DNA of 64,000 nt from Microcoleus sp. bin48.metabat.b7b8b9.023 (GTDB lineage: Bacteria; Cyanobacteriota; Cyanobacteriia; Cyanobacteriales; Microcoleaceae), in the NCBI RefSeq assembly GCF_013299185.1, contig NZ_JAAFKG010000004.1, positions 62,001 through 126,000 of the forward strand. The letters run 5' to 3'. The notes beneath the pieces are model-generated. The model was not told the origin of the DNA. It ran no database searches and was given only the letters and a program-made list of their open reading frames with translations. Each line of letters opens with the position of its first letter. Position 1 is the first letter of the stretch. Shown piece after piece: positions 9,826-17,803 of this stretch. The position numbers were made by a program, and so were the translations under genes.

Positions 9826-12014
9826 GAGCTGTTAATGAGAGGCAGAAGCGGCCCGGTTTGCTCTTGGCCGTTGACGGCTAGTTCGCTGTGGCAAAGGTAA
9901 AGCACAGAACAACGACTTAACAAATCTACCAGAATTCGCCGCAGTCGCTGTTGGTCGGCGGCCGTTTCGTCTTCGGTTCCCCAGGGACGCCCCAATTGCG
10001 ATCGCACAAATAAGGGTGCACCAAACAAAGTCGCCGCACCGCCGCTCAGCCACAGGGGCGAACCGGCATCCAGCCAAAAGTGCCATTTGTGGGCGCGGCG
10101 GCTGCTGCGGTACTGGAAGATGTTGGCGAGGGTGACGGCTTGGGCTTCTGGGCCTTGGGAACGGACTGGAAACGGGTTGGCGGTGACGGTTCCTTGGCGC
10201 AACAACTGGATGAACCGGGCGATTGTTTCTGAGTCGCCCCCGTTTGTGGGTTCTACACGCTGCATTCGCGCGTGTATTTCCCAGTAGTGGGCGGCGGTTT
10301 CCATTAACTCTCGGAGGGCTGCTAGCCGATCGAACGGCAGATATCTGTCGTTGATGAGAAATTTCTGGATCGCTCGATCGATCAGCGCAATGGGACTGGG
10401 TAACAGCCGCTCCTGTTGTTGCGATCGCTGTTGTTCGATCCACTCTACAATTTGCTCGTAGGCCAAAGCTGCTCTGTGTCCCACTCTGTCCCACCGGGGA
10501 AAGGCTGTAATTTCCAGCAGTTGAGGTCGATCGAGATCGGGACAAAAACAGTGATCGGCAATTAAACCTGCTCTCACTTGGTCGATCGATTTGAGATTTT
10601 GGATTTGAGATTTTAGATGGAAATTGGGGTTATCTTCTGCTGTTTCCGGCAATTCCCTGTGTTTCTGGCTGCCTAAAATTACTAGCATTTCGGCTACGGC
10701 GTCTCGATCGACTAAACGGCCTAGTCCAGGATAAACTAACGCTAGCAAAGTCAGCAAAGCTCGAATCTCTGGCGTAGTCGATAGGGGACGCTGATCGTTG
10801 AGCGATTCGGCTGCGATACCATCTCGGGCGAGAATTTCGGTTAAACTGTAACGGGCGATCGCATCCATCCCAGGAGCAACTACGGCGATTTCCTGCGCTT
10901 CGACAGCTTTTGACTTCACCGCATCCACGATAATTTCGGCGGTTTCTCGCAGCAGTTGCGCCCGGGAAGTGGTTTCGAGCGATCGAACCGAGCCTGGTAA
11001 ACTCAAGCCTAAAGGATAAAAACCGTCAGAATTTACTGCCAAACTTACGGCCAAATCCCCAATCTCTGAGGATAAACCGGCTTGTGCGTCCAAATTTTCC
11101 ACCAAGCCGCAGCGGCTTTCGAGTTGGGCGAGGTATTCCGTGTCAGCCCCCAAACCCAAACGCACTCCTCCATCCGGATTGTAGGAAAAGGCCCCCGCTG
11201 CGCCAGTGTCGAGCATTCGATCGAACAAATGACGGCTGATGGCTGGATAATCGTCAACATCATCGGCGATGACAGCTTGATATCTAGAAGCCAACTGCTG
11301 CTGGTAAGTGACATTTGGCAACAAATAGCGCCAGTAGAGTTCGCAGACAATCCCGTAAGTCAGCAGCCCCCGCGTCAAGCACCATTCCCGCCACCTTTCG
11401 AGCAACTCTCCCATGCTAGTCCACAGGCTATTCGAGCCGTCACCAGCGGCAAATCCCTGTTGGAGAATGTGGGGAATTTCTTCTCTGGGCGTACCGCTGA
11501 CAGCAGCAAGTTGTAATAAGTCTAGAGTTCGACGCACCATGCGATTTGGACTTACCCCTGTTTGTTGCAAAATCCCTTCGTCTAACTCGCGACGCCAGAG
11601 TCTGGCTGCAAGTTCCAATTCTGTTTCAGGTTGCAGCCGCAGGGGAAATTGAGCCTTCAAATCCAGCGACTGCAAAAGCAGCGGCCAAAATAGCAATACT
11701 TCCTGCTCAAAAAAACCGAATGGTGTTGTGGAGTGAAAGGCATATTTTCCTTCGGTAGCTATGGCGATGCGATCGGCCAATTCCAACCGGTTGTCCCCGT
11801 TAGCTGCTAATACTAAAATTGCTGGGGCTGTTTGTCCTGCCCGCCACCGCCCGGAACGCCCGCGGCTTGAAACGTTTGCGGGCAAGGGCTTGACAGTTTT
11901 GCTCCACACGCAAAACTGCTCGACTAAGCGAGCTGTTTTGCCACTGCGAGCGCCTCCTACAATCCAAATAGAATCTGCGGAAACGGTTCCTAATTTATCT
12001 AAATTTGTTACCAT
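9798..12014 (-). CDS. AddB/UvrD-like P-loop ATPase (recombination/helicase family)
   Basis: 738-aa protein. A Walker A motif GGARSGKT is at residues 20-27, and a Walker-B-like VIADDVDDYP at about 245-254 (UvrD-type helicases have a comparable acidic motif). The overall layout resembles the cyanobacterial AddB/PD-(D/E)XK helicase-nuclease subunits, but I see no clear nuclease motif, so the exact activity is open. Its last six codons (FDTPQP) and stop lie in DNA that belongs to an IS right end, so the original C-terminus may have been replaced. Divergent from pxcA, 52 bp apart. The ATG at 12014 gives a natural N-terminus before the P-loop. Confidence 0.6.
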   Translation of the reverse strand: MVTNLDKLGTVSADSIWIVGGARSGKTARLVEQFCVWSKTVKPLPANVSSRGRSGRWRAGQTAPAILVLAANGDNRLELADRIAIATEGKYAFHSTTPFGFFEQEVLLFWPLLLQSLDLKAQFPLRLQPETELELAARLWRRELDEGILQQTGVSPNRMVRRTLDLLQLAAVSGTPREEIPHILQQGFAAGDGSNSLWTSMGELLERWREWCLTRGLLTYGIVCELYWRYLLPNVTYQQQLASRYQAVIADDVDDYPAISRHLFDRMLDTGAAGAFSYNPDGGVRLGLGADTEYLAQLESRCGLVENLDAQAGLSSEIGDLAVSLAVNSDGFYPLGLSLPGSVRSLETTSRAQLLRETAEIIVDAVKSKAVEAQEIAVVAPGMDAIARYSLTEILARDGIAAESLNDQRPLSTTPEIRALLTLLALVYPGLGRLVDRDAVAEMLVILGSQKHRELPETAEDNPNFHLKSQIQNLKSIDQVRAGLIADHCFCPDLDRPQLLEITAFPRWDRVGHRAALAYEQIVEWIEQQRSQQQERLLPSPIALIDRAIQKFLINDRYLPFDRLAALRELMETAAHYWEIHARMQRVEPTNGGDSETIARFIQLLRQGTVTANPFPVRSQGPEAQAVTLANIFQYRSSRRAHKWHFWLDAGSPLWLSGGAATLFGAPLFVRSQLGRPWGTEDETAADQQRLRRILVDLLSRCSVLYLCHSELAVNGQEQTGPLLPLINSSVSFDTPQP

Positions 12015-12066
12015 ACCATGAATACTTTAATCACTAATATCTGCTACTAACTAATGGACTCCAGCT

Positions 12067-13422
12067 ATGAATACTTCTCTGTGGAACAGGTTTGTAAAAT
12101 ATCTCTACAGCGCTAACCAGTGGTATAGAGAAACGCCTGAAAGGGCACTAGAACAAGCCTATGATGCTGCGCTAGCAATTAAGGCGATCGAAGATGAGCA
12201 TTTTGGCGGCCAAGGCATCTCCGAGCGATCGGGAGATTACGGACACAGCACCCTGTCTTACTTTAAATCCGAACTGAAAAAATACCTCAAGGTCATCCAA
12301 ACGAGAATGGTTGAGTTTAATGCTAGCCGTTCTTTTTTGGAATTGCCCGATCGCGTGGGGGCAAAACCGCAGGCGGGTAACAGCGCCCAGCGCCACCAAC
12401 AAGGATTAGGTTTAGAGAATAAAGATCGATCGTCCCTGGTATTCGAGAAGCTAGAGTTTATTGATGGAGTCATTGACAAGTATATTAATAATAGTAAATC
12501 AACTGCCATTGTCCCACTTGTCAGTTCGGTAAACGTGCAGGTGAAATCTACAAGCAGTTCTCAACCTAACGCCAATCAAGGATTAGCTAATGGCAATCAA
12601 ACTCATGGGGAGGTTGACACTAGCTCTGAAGAGGTAAATTTATTACCCCGATCGCTTTTGGGAACTTTGAATCGAATTACTAAAGAGTTAGATCCGGAAG
12701 CGGAAAAAGAGGTAGTTAGAAATTTCCGAAATTCTAAAGTAAAAACAGTCATTTCTCTGAGATTTGTTTTGCTTTTGATTTTAGTTCCGCTGTTAACAAA
12801 TCAAATTTCCAAGAACTTTATAGTGGGGCCAGTAATTGACCACTTTCGAGTCAAGCAGAATGCTCCATTATTCATAAATGTTGACCTAGAAGAAGAAGCC
12901 TTAAAAGAACTAGAGCGATTTGAAAATCATCTAAAATTTGACACTTTAATTGGCATAGCACCGTCACTTTCTCCAGAGGAAAAAGAAAAGAAGGTTGCCG
13001 AGAAAGCAGTTGAGCTAGCTGAGGAATACCGCAAAGAAAGCGGTGGAGCAATTAAAAATATTTTTGCCGATTTGATTTCCGTGATTGCCTTTGCCGCGAT
13101 TCTCGTCACAAACAAGAAAGAGATTGAAGTTTTAAAATCTTTCATGGATGACGTAGTTTATGGACTCAGCGACAGTGCGAAGGCTTTTGTAATTATTTTG
13201 TTTACCGATGTGTTTGTGGGATTCCACTCGCCGCACGGTTGGGAAGTAATTCTCGAAGGTTTGTCGAGGCATTTGGGACTCCCAGAAAATAGGCAGTTTA
13301 TCTTTCTGTTTATTGCGACGTTTCCCGTGATCTTGGATACGGTATTTAAGTATTGGATATTCCGTTATTTAAACCGGAGTTCGCCTTCGGCGGTTGCTAC
13401 TTACAAGAACATGAACGAGTAA
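12067..13422 (+). CDS. pxcA: Proton extrusion protein PxcA (CemA/Ycf10 family)
   Basis: Inner-membrane protein needed for light-driven proton extrusion, homologous to the chloroplast envelope protein CemA. The 451-aa chain has the typical cyanobacterial N-terminal region (residues 1-110, with RFVKYLYSANQWYRETPE), a variable linker, then hydrophobic segments near 225-245, 320-345, 370-390 and 415-435. The conserved end FHSPHGWEVILEGL...FPVILDTVFKYWIFRYL is complete. The last codons (YKNMNE, stop) are duplicated 1.78 kb downstream as the attachment repeat of an integrated element, so the element left the coding sequence intact. Confidence 0.93.
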   Translation: MNTSLWNRFVKYLYSANQWYRETPERALEQAYDAALAIKAIEDEHFGGQGISERSGDYGHSTLSYFKSELKKYLKVIQTRMVEFNASRSFLELPDRVGAKPQAGNSAQRHQQGLGLENKDRSSLVFEKLEFIDGVIDKYINNSKSTAIVPLVSSVNVQVKSTSSSQPNANQGLANGNQTHGEVDTSSEEVNLLPRSLLGTLNRITKELDPEAEKEVVRNFRNSKVKTVISLRFVLLLILVPLLTNQISKNFIVGPVIDHFRVKQNAPLFINVDLEEEALKELERFENHLKFDTLIGIAPSLSPEEKEKKVAEKAVELAEEYRKESGGAIKNIFADLISVIAFAAILVTNKKEIEVLKSFMDDVVYGLSDSAKAFVIILFTDVFVGFHSPHGWEVILEGLSRHLGLPENRQFIFLFIATFPVILDTVFKYWIFRYLNRSSPSAVATYKNMNE

Positions 13423-13427
13423 TCTGC
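13403..13427 (+). other. attL-like direct repeat at the pxcA 3' end
   Basis: 25-bp repeat covering the last codons and stop of pxcA, with one mismatch to 15187-15211. The perfect core is ATGAACGAGTAATCTGC. With the integrase between the copies, it is the expected signature of site-specific integration into the 3' end of a gene. Confidence 0.8.
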
Positions 13428-13451
13428 AAACCATTCTATACTCATTACACA

Positions 13452-13472
13452 CAGGCGCCTAAGTTAGGCGCC
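13452..13472. terminator. Hairpin after pxcA
   Basis: AGGCGCCTA and TAGGCGCCT pair with a tiny loop, 30 bp after the pxcA stop. There is no T-run, so factor-independent termination is uncertain. Confidence 0.4.
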
Positions 13473-13575
13473 TAGCTAGTAAACAGAGATAATCTAGACC
13501 AAATCTAGAAAATCTATAGAAACCACAGAACCTTTACAGACCAATAGTTACAATCATTTCAAAGGGAGAAACACC

Positions 13576-14976
13576 GTGTACGCCAAAAATAAAGCACAGG
13601 CTGCTTGTGACGTAAAAGTTACGATCGACAGAGGTAGCATCCGCCTTTCATTTCCCAAGAGGCACACACCCCTGTGGGAACTAATGGACGGTAAATCACG
13701 CAAGGGCAAGCCAAAGTACCTCTACCTAGGTAAGGCAGGCTTCTCAGCGTCTGATCCGACCGACGTTAGGCGTGCCGAGTTGATAGCCGCTCAGATGGAG
13801 GATGACTTAGATCATCCTGAGTGGGAAAAGTTGTTCGATCGCACGCTTGAAAAGTACGGCTTGGCGGGCTTGCTAGGTGGCAAATATGCCAAATTAGCTG
13901 ACGTACTTCAGTTGCCAGGCGTGGTACAAGCGCAACCCGAAATTACTGTGGGGACAATGTGGGAAGCCTATTTAGAATGGAAGAGAACTGTCATTGAAGA
14001 AACGACGTTCAAGGTTACATATGAAAAGCATTTCTCCAACGCCATTAAGAGCTTGTTGTATTTATCGCTAGATAATGCTCAGCAAATTAAAACAATGGTT
14101 GCAGAAATAAGTGTTTCTAAAAAAAGTCAGTTGTTGAATGAACTTAGTCGCGCTTTTGACTTCTGTAAATCAAAAGGCACATTAGTCAATCCAACAACTG
14201 AGAACCCTTTTGTACTAGATAAGTACAATACGCCTACTATAACCACCCAACAAAAGTATGCCAGCAGAATTGTTAACGGGGAGGAAAAAGAATGGCATGA
14301 AATACGGGATGAAAAAACGCTAGAAGATGACAGACGCGCTTTTACCAAGGATGAACGTGACATCATTATCAAGGCTTTTTACGAATCGAGACGCGTCAAT
14401 CGACGGGCGTTAGCGCCATTAATTGAATTTTATTTTCTTACAGGATGTCGAACGGGAGAAGCCTTGGCACTCACTTGGAATGATGTTGATTTAGATCGCG
14501 GAATAATCCGATTCAGTAAATCGTTGGGTATCTCAACGAAAAAAGTGAAAGAAACAAAAACGGGTGAAACAAGATTGTTTTATTTCAGCAACAAATCTCG
14601 GTTAAAAAATTTACTTTCTGGGATAAAAGCAACATCGAAATTTGGCTTAGTTTTTGCGAATACTGAAGGTAATCATATGCTACAGGCAATTATAGGCAAC
14701 GTATGGCGGGGGAGTCATAGCTCTAAGATGGTTGATGGCACAAAGGTAAACCACTTCTACCCTGGTATAGTCACTCGGTTAGCTGAACAAGGTTTAATCA
14801 GCAAATATCTACCTCAGTATCACACCCGCCACACGTATATCACGCTCACAGCGCACGCCAATGCTCATAACAACAATGCCTTGCTTCACATAGCTACCGC
14901 TTGCGGTAACAGTGTTGACGTAATACTCAGGCACTACCTGGGCGTAAGCGAATCAGTTGAATTAACAGAGGTCTAA
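13576..14976 (+). CDS. Tyrosine recombinase / phage-type integrase
   Basis: 466-aa site-specific recombinase. The N-terminal 100 residues look like an arm-type DNA-binding domain of cyanobacterial integrases; the core-binding region follows and the catalytic domain occupies about 250-466. Catalytic residues seen: Arg in FLTGCRTGEALALTW (about 291), the HxxR box in YHTRHTYITL (about 415), the GNS box (Asn where many family members have His), and Tyr in ILRHYLG (about 453). The start is a GTG at 13576 after AAAGGGAG. All key residues are present, so the enzyme is probably active. It lies inside the element flanked by att-like repeats at the end of pxcA. Confidence 0.9.
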   Translation: MYAKNKAQAACDVKVTIDRGSIRLSFPKRHTPLWELMDGKSRKGKPKYLYLGKAGFSASDPTDVRRAELIAAQMEDDLDHPEWEKLFDRTLEKYGLAGLLGGKYAKLADVLQLPGVVQAQPEITVGTMWEAYLEWKRTVIEETTFKVTYEKHFSNAIKSLLYLSLDNAQQIKTMVAEISVSKKSQLLNELSRAFDFCKSKGTLVNPTTENPFVLDKYNTPTITTQQKYASRIVNGEEKEWHEIRDEKTLEDDRRAFTKDERDIIIKAFYESRRVNRRALAPLIEFYFLTGCRTGEALALTWNDVDLDRGIIRFSKSLGISTKKVKETKTGETRLFYFSNKSRLKNLLSGIKATSKFGLVFANTEGNHMLQAIIGNVWRGSHSSKMVDGTKVNHFYPGIVTRLAEQGLISKYLPQYHTRHTYITLTAHANAHNNNALLHIATACGNSVDVILRHYLGVSESVELTEV

Positions 14977-15062
14977 CCTCTTACCCCCTCTCCTTATCAC
15001 GTACCTCCCTTACTAAGGGATGTATTTTTTTTGCCAATTTTCGATCGCGATTTCAGACAAAA

Positions 15063-15093
15063 AAATACTCTTGCCACCACAACAAGAGTATTT
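15063..15093. terminator. Hairpin downstream of the integrase
   Basis: Arms AAATACTCTTG and CAAGAGTATTT, 11 bp each with a 9-nt loop, after an A-rich run. It lies about 90 bp beyond the integrase stop. Confidence 0.5.
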
Positions 15094-15186
15094 ACCAACA
15101 GATACATCAACCGGATAATTAATTACTGAAGCGATCCGCTACCGCTTAGTTCCGTAGTCATCTTGTCTAGCAATTGTTGCATCTCT

Positions 15187-15211
15187 ACAAGAATATGAAC
15201 GAGTAATCTGC
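15187..15211 (+). other. attR-like direct repeat
   Basis: Second copy of the pxcA 3'-end repeat, 24 of 25 bases identical to 13403-13427. In the pxcA reading frame it again encodes YKNMNE and a stop. Confidence 0.8.
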
Positions 15212-15241
15212 TGATATTTCAACAATTGACAGTTACCTAGG

Positions 15242-15412
15242 CGTAGGGTGCGTCGCCACGAATAATTCTCGCCCTCAACCAGGCTGAGGGCGAGCGACGC
15301 ACCCTACAATTTATAACTGAAGTCCTCCTCAGAGACGTAGGGTGCGTCGCTACGAATAATTCTCGCCCTCAACCGGGCGGCCAGCAAGCGACGCACCCTA
15401 CAATTTATAACT
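15242..15412. repeat. Two copies of a palindromic GTAGGGTGCGTCGC element
   Basis: Copies at about 15242-15325 and 15334-15412. Each begins GTAGGGTGCGTCGC, contains ATTCTCGCCCTCAACC and ends GCGACGCACCCTAC, so each is a near-palindrome of about 70 bp followed by AATTTATAACTGA. A relative is nested in the repeat at 43516-43640. They look like non-autonomous (MITE-like) repeats. A fragment of another family's terminus (GAGAACCGCTATATC) follows at about 15413-15427. Confidence 0.7.
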
Positions 15413-15427
15413 GAGAACCGCTATATC

Positions 15428-15485
15428 AGGACTGAAGTCCTCACTACAAACCTGTTATTCTGTTTGTAGTGAGGACTTCAGTCCT
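15428..15485. repeat. Perfect 24-bp inverted repeat (possible terminator of rodA)
   Basis: Two perfectly complementary 24-base arms (15428-15451 and 15462-15485) flank a 10-base loop. The arm begins AGGACTGAAGTCCTC, itself palindromic. It sits 16 bp after the rodA stop, so its transcript would form a very stable hairpin. No T-run on the rodA strand. Confidence 0.75.
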
Positions 15486-15501
15486 CAAAAAATATCATGT
15501 G

Positions 15502-16761
15502 CTAATTCCAACGCTTCTTGCGCTGTCGCTGGTTCGCTACCGCCTCTACCAATCCCAATCCGAGAAAATTACTCAGCAGCGAGGCATTTCCGTAACTCAG
15601 GAAAGGTAGTGGAATCCCTGTAACCGGGGCTAAGCCGATGTTCATCCCAATATTTACGAATACCTGAAAAATTAACATTGACAGTACGCCGATCGCCAGC
15701 AAGGAACCAAAATTGTCGTTTGCAGTTTGTGCGATCGTCACCAAGCGGAAACAAATGATCCAGAACACCAACAGCACTGCAATGCAGCCAATAAAGCCCA
15801 ATTCTTCGCCGATCGCTGAAAAGATAAAGTCCGTATGCTGTTCGGGAATAAAGTTAAGCTGAGTTTGGGTTCCGTGAAACAAACCTCTGCCTTTGAGTTC
15901 CCCAGCCCCGATCGCAATCCGAGATTGAATCAAGTGATATCCACTACCTAAAGGGTCTTTCTCGGGGTTCAAAAACCCTGTCAGGCGCATTTTTTGATAA
16001 TCCTTGAGCACGCCCCAAAATACGTGTCCGACGTGTCCCGACACCACATTCACTAGCACAGCACCGAAAGTCCCCAGCCAAGGCCAAGGTAGGCTTCGCC
16101 AAGCGATAATACCCGCAACGACTACCCAGGCTATCCAAATCGGTGTGGACACGTTATTGAGGAGAACTGAGAATAGAGGAGAGAACAGCAATATCAGCCA
16201 ACCGGGATTAACATTACCCCAGTAAAACATCCCCATTGTGATCGCGCCAAACACCAGCGAAGTACCTAAATTTGGTTCAGCAAAGATCAATCCCCAGGGC
16301 AGGGCCATAATCGCCAGCATTCTCAACATATCGCGCACTGTAGGGACAGTCTTGTCGTGGAGGAGAGCCGCTAAGGTGATAATCATCCCTATTTTGGCAA
16401 ATTCTGAGGGTTGCAGGTAGAAGCCGCCGATATTGATCCACCGCTGGGCACCGAGCCCTGTAGTACCAATAAACCGCACTGCGATCAGCGACAAATTAAT
16501 AATTACGTAAATCTGCCATTTCCAGTCCATCAGTATTTGGTAGCGACAGCGGGAAATGATGATGGCGAGGAACAAACCGACTCCGCCAGTTGCCCAGTGC
16601 CGCCACCAGTCGATCGATCCCTGGTTGATTTCGACGCTGCGGATCATGATTCCGCCGAAGATGGTGAGGCTGATGCAAGCGGCAAACAGCCAAGGATCTG
16701 CTTCTTCCCACGGTTTGAAGATCGATGTCCAGCGGTTTCTGACTTGTATTCTTTGAAACAT
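15502..16761 (-). CDS. rodA: Rod-shape peptidoglycan glycosyltransferase RodA (SEDS family)
   Basis: Integral membrane polymerase of the RodA/FtsW/SpoVE (SEDS) family, working with a class B penicillin-binding protein in side-wall synthesis. 419 aa with about ten membrane segments. Signatures include GAQRWINIGGFYLQPSEFAK (about 108-127), the EPNLGTSLVF motif, and the C-terminal block GIPLPFLSYGNASLL. The sequence favours RodA over FtsW. The start codon at 16761 is directly preceded by a heptamer array instead of a recognisable ribosome site, which is odd. Confidence 0.9.
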   Translation of the reverse strand: MFQRIQVRNRWTSIFKPWEEADPWLFAACISLTIFGGIMIRSVEINQGSIDWWRHWATGGVGLFLAIIISRCRYQILMDWKWQIYVIINLSLIAVRFIGTTGLGAQRWINIGGFYLQPSEFAKIGMIITLAALLHDKTVPTVRDMLRMLAIMALPWGLIFAEPNLGTSLVFGAITMGMFYWGNVNPGWLILLFSPLFSVLLNNVSTPIWIAWVVVAGIIAWRSLPWPWLGTFGAVLVNVVSGHVGHVFWGVLKDYQKMRLTGFLNPEKDPLGSGYHLIQSRIAIGAGELKGRGLFHGTQTQLNFIPEQHTDFIFSAIGEELGFIGCIAVLLVFWIICFRLVTIAQTANDNFGSLLAIGVLSMLIFQVFVNIGMNIGLAPVTGIPLPFLSYGNASLLSNFLGLGLVEAVANQRQRKKRWN

Positions 16762-16764
16762 GAG

Positions 16765-16797
16765 GATTTTAGATTTTAGATTTTAGATTTTAGATTA
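16765..16797. repeat. Heptamer array (GATTTTA)n touching the rodA start
   Basis: Between four and five copies of GATTTTA start four bases upstream of the rodA ATG (minus strand). The same heptamer forms arrays at 21509-21541 and 52301-52340. These are STRR-type short tandem repeats of filamentous cyanobacteria. Confidence 0.85.
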
Positions 16798-17396
16798 TCG
16801 AGCCGATTTTCGGAAGTTGTGGGTATATTTTGGATTCTGAGCCTGCACCGCACTTTAGAAGCATTGGTGTCAATATGTTACTTTATTCTGCCAGTTGTAC
16901 GGAGGTTCCGGGCAGTCTCCCACGGGATCGCAGTGTCTGCGGCCATCATTCTATGGCTTACGGGCTCCTGCACCAAGAAACCGGGCTTTTCCGTCTGATT
17001 GAGGGTTGACATTTCGTGTATTAGTGGCGAAAAGTCGGTTGCTGTCCGCAATTTATACCATTTTCACAAAAGATTGTTAGATAATAGTTGTGCTTGTTTA
17101 TAAAACCATTGCGATATGGTGCGTCGCTGGTAAATTGTCGATATAGCGGTTCTCACAAAGATGAGGTACGTTGTTGGGCTTCAGCCCTATACGTTTAAGG
17201 GGTTATCGAGCTGTCAGTTATACCTCATCTTTTTGAGAAAGGCTATACCTCGCACGATCGACAAAATTTGATATTCCTGGACGTACAAGTAGTCATAAAT
17301 CTGGGTTTTTTACTAAAATCCTTGGTTATGGTCACAAATTAGATAAAAAACCCGGTTTATCTGCTTCTAATACGTCCAGAAGTTGACTAATCGACC
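16798..17396. other. Gene-free stretch between rodA and the VOC gene
   Basis: Contains a MITE-like repeat at 17142-17247 (listed separately) and a further inverted-repeat element at about 17275-17382, whose ends are CTGGACGTA and TACGTCCAG and whose inner arms are CTGGGTTTTTTA and TAAAAAACCCGG. No gene seen. Confidence 0.6.
17142..17247. repeat. MITE-like element, family TATAGCGG, copy 1
   Basis: 27-bp terminal inverted repeats: left 17142-17168 (starts TATAGCGGTTCTC, ends GATGAGGTA), right 17221-17247 (starts TACCTCATC). About three mismatches. The core (52 bp) begins CGTTGTTGGGCTTCAGCCC and differs from the cores of the copies at 27859 and 60608. Confidence 0.8.
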
Positions 17397-17744
17397 TCAG
17401 ACAGGTTCGTAAAGGTACTCAAAACCGTTACCGTCGGGGTCTCTGCCGTAAAAAGACGCTGTACCGTCGCGGTGTTCGTGAATCTGGGTGACGGAAACAC
17501 CTTCAGTTTTGAGTTGTTCGTAGGCGGATTCCATTTCGGTGCGATCGTCAAATACAAACCCAAAATGCGGCCCTGCTTGGTCGTAAGTCGGACTCAACAG
17601 CGCCAGTCCATCATCTCCTGCTTTTAAATAAGCCCAGTCTGCATCTTTCCAGACTAACTCCATTCCCAATTTGCTGTAGAACTCAGCAGCTTTCTCTATG
17701 TCTTGCACGCAGACGGCTACGTGTCCCAATCGTTTTAGTTTCAT
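17397..17744 (-). CDS. VOC-family protein (glyoxalase/lactoylglutathione lyase-like)
   Basis: 115-aa single-domain protein of the vicinal oxygen chelate superfamily. It begins with the usual GHVAVCVQDIEKAAEFY strand-helix; candidate metal ligands are His-8 (LGHVAV), Glu near 29, His about 65 (GPHFGFVF) and Glu near 109 (NGFEYLYEP). The closing DPDGNGFEYLY motif is typical. Members include glyoxalase I and several ring-cleaving or resistance enzymes; the sequence alone does not fix the substrate. Separated by about 60 bp from the STAND gene, same strand. Confidence 0.85.
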   Translation of the reverse strand: MKLKRLGHVAVCVQDIEKAAEFYSKLGMELVWKDADWAYLKAGDDGLALLSPTYDQAGPHFGFVFDDRTEMESAYEQLKTEGVSVTQIHEHRDGTASFYGRDPDGNGFEYLYEPV

Positions 17745-17803
17745 GTCTAGAAATTTTATTGTTGTGCTTTACTTTATTGTATCTTTTTTCCTTTGTTTCT
17801 CAG

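Larger units (their letters stand above)
13411..15203 (+). mobile_element. Small integrative element carrying only a tyrosine integrase
   Basis: The element is bounded by the 25-bp direct repeats at 13403-13427 and 15187-15211; the exact crossover lies inside the 17-bp shared core. It contains one gene, the integrase at 13576-14976, plus short non-coding ends. The distal repeat also encodes YKNMNE and a stop, as expected if the incoming element supplied a replacement pxcA 3' end. It could be a minimal element or the scar of a larger island that lost its cargo. Confidence 0.75.

Noticed and set aside
13403-13427. tRNA gene as the integration target
   Set aside because: The repeat is the end of pxcA, and no tRNA-like fold or T-arm consensus is nearby.
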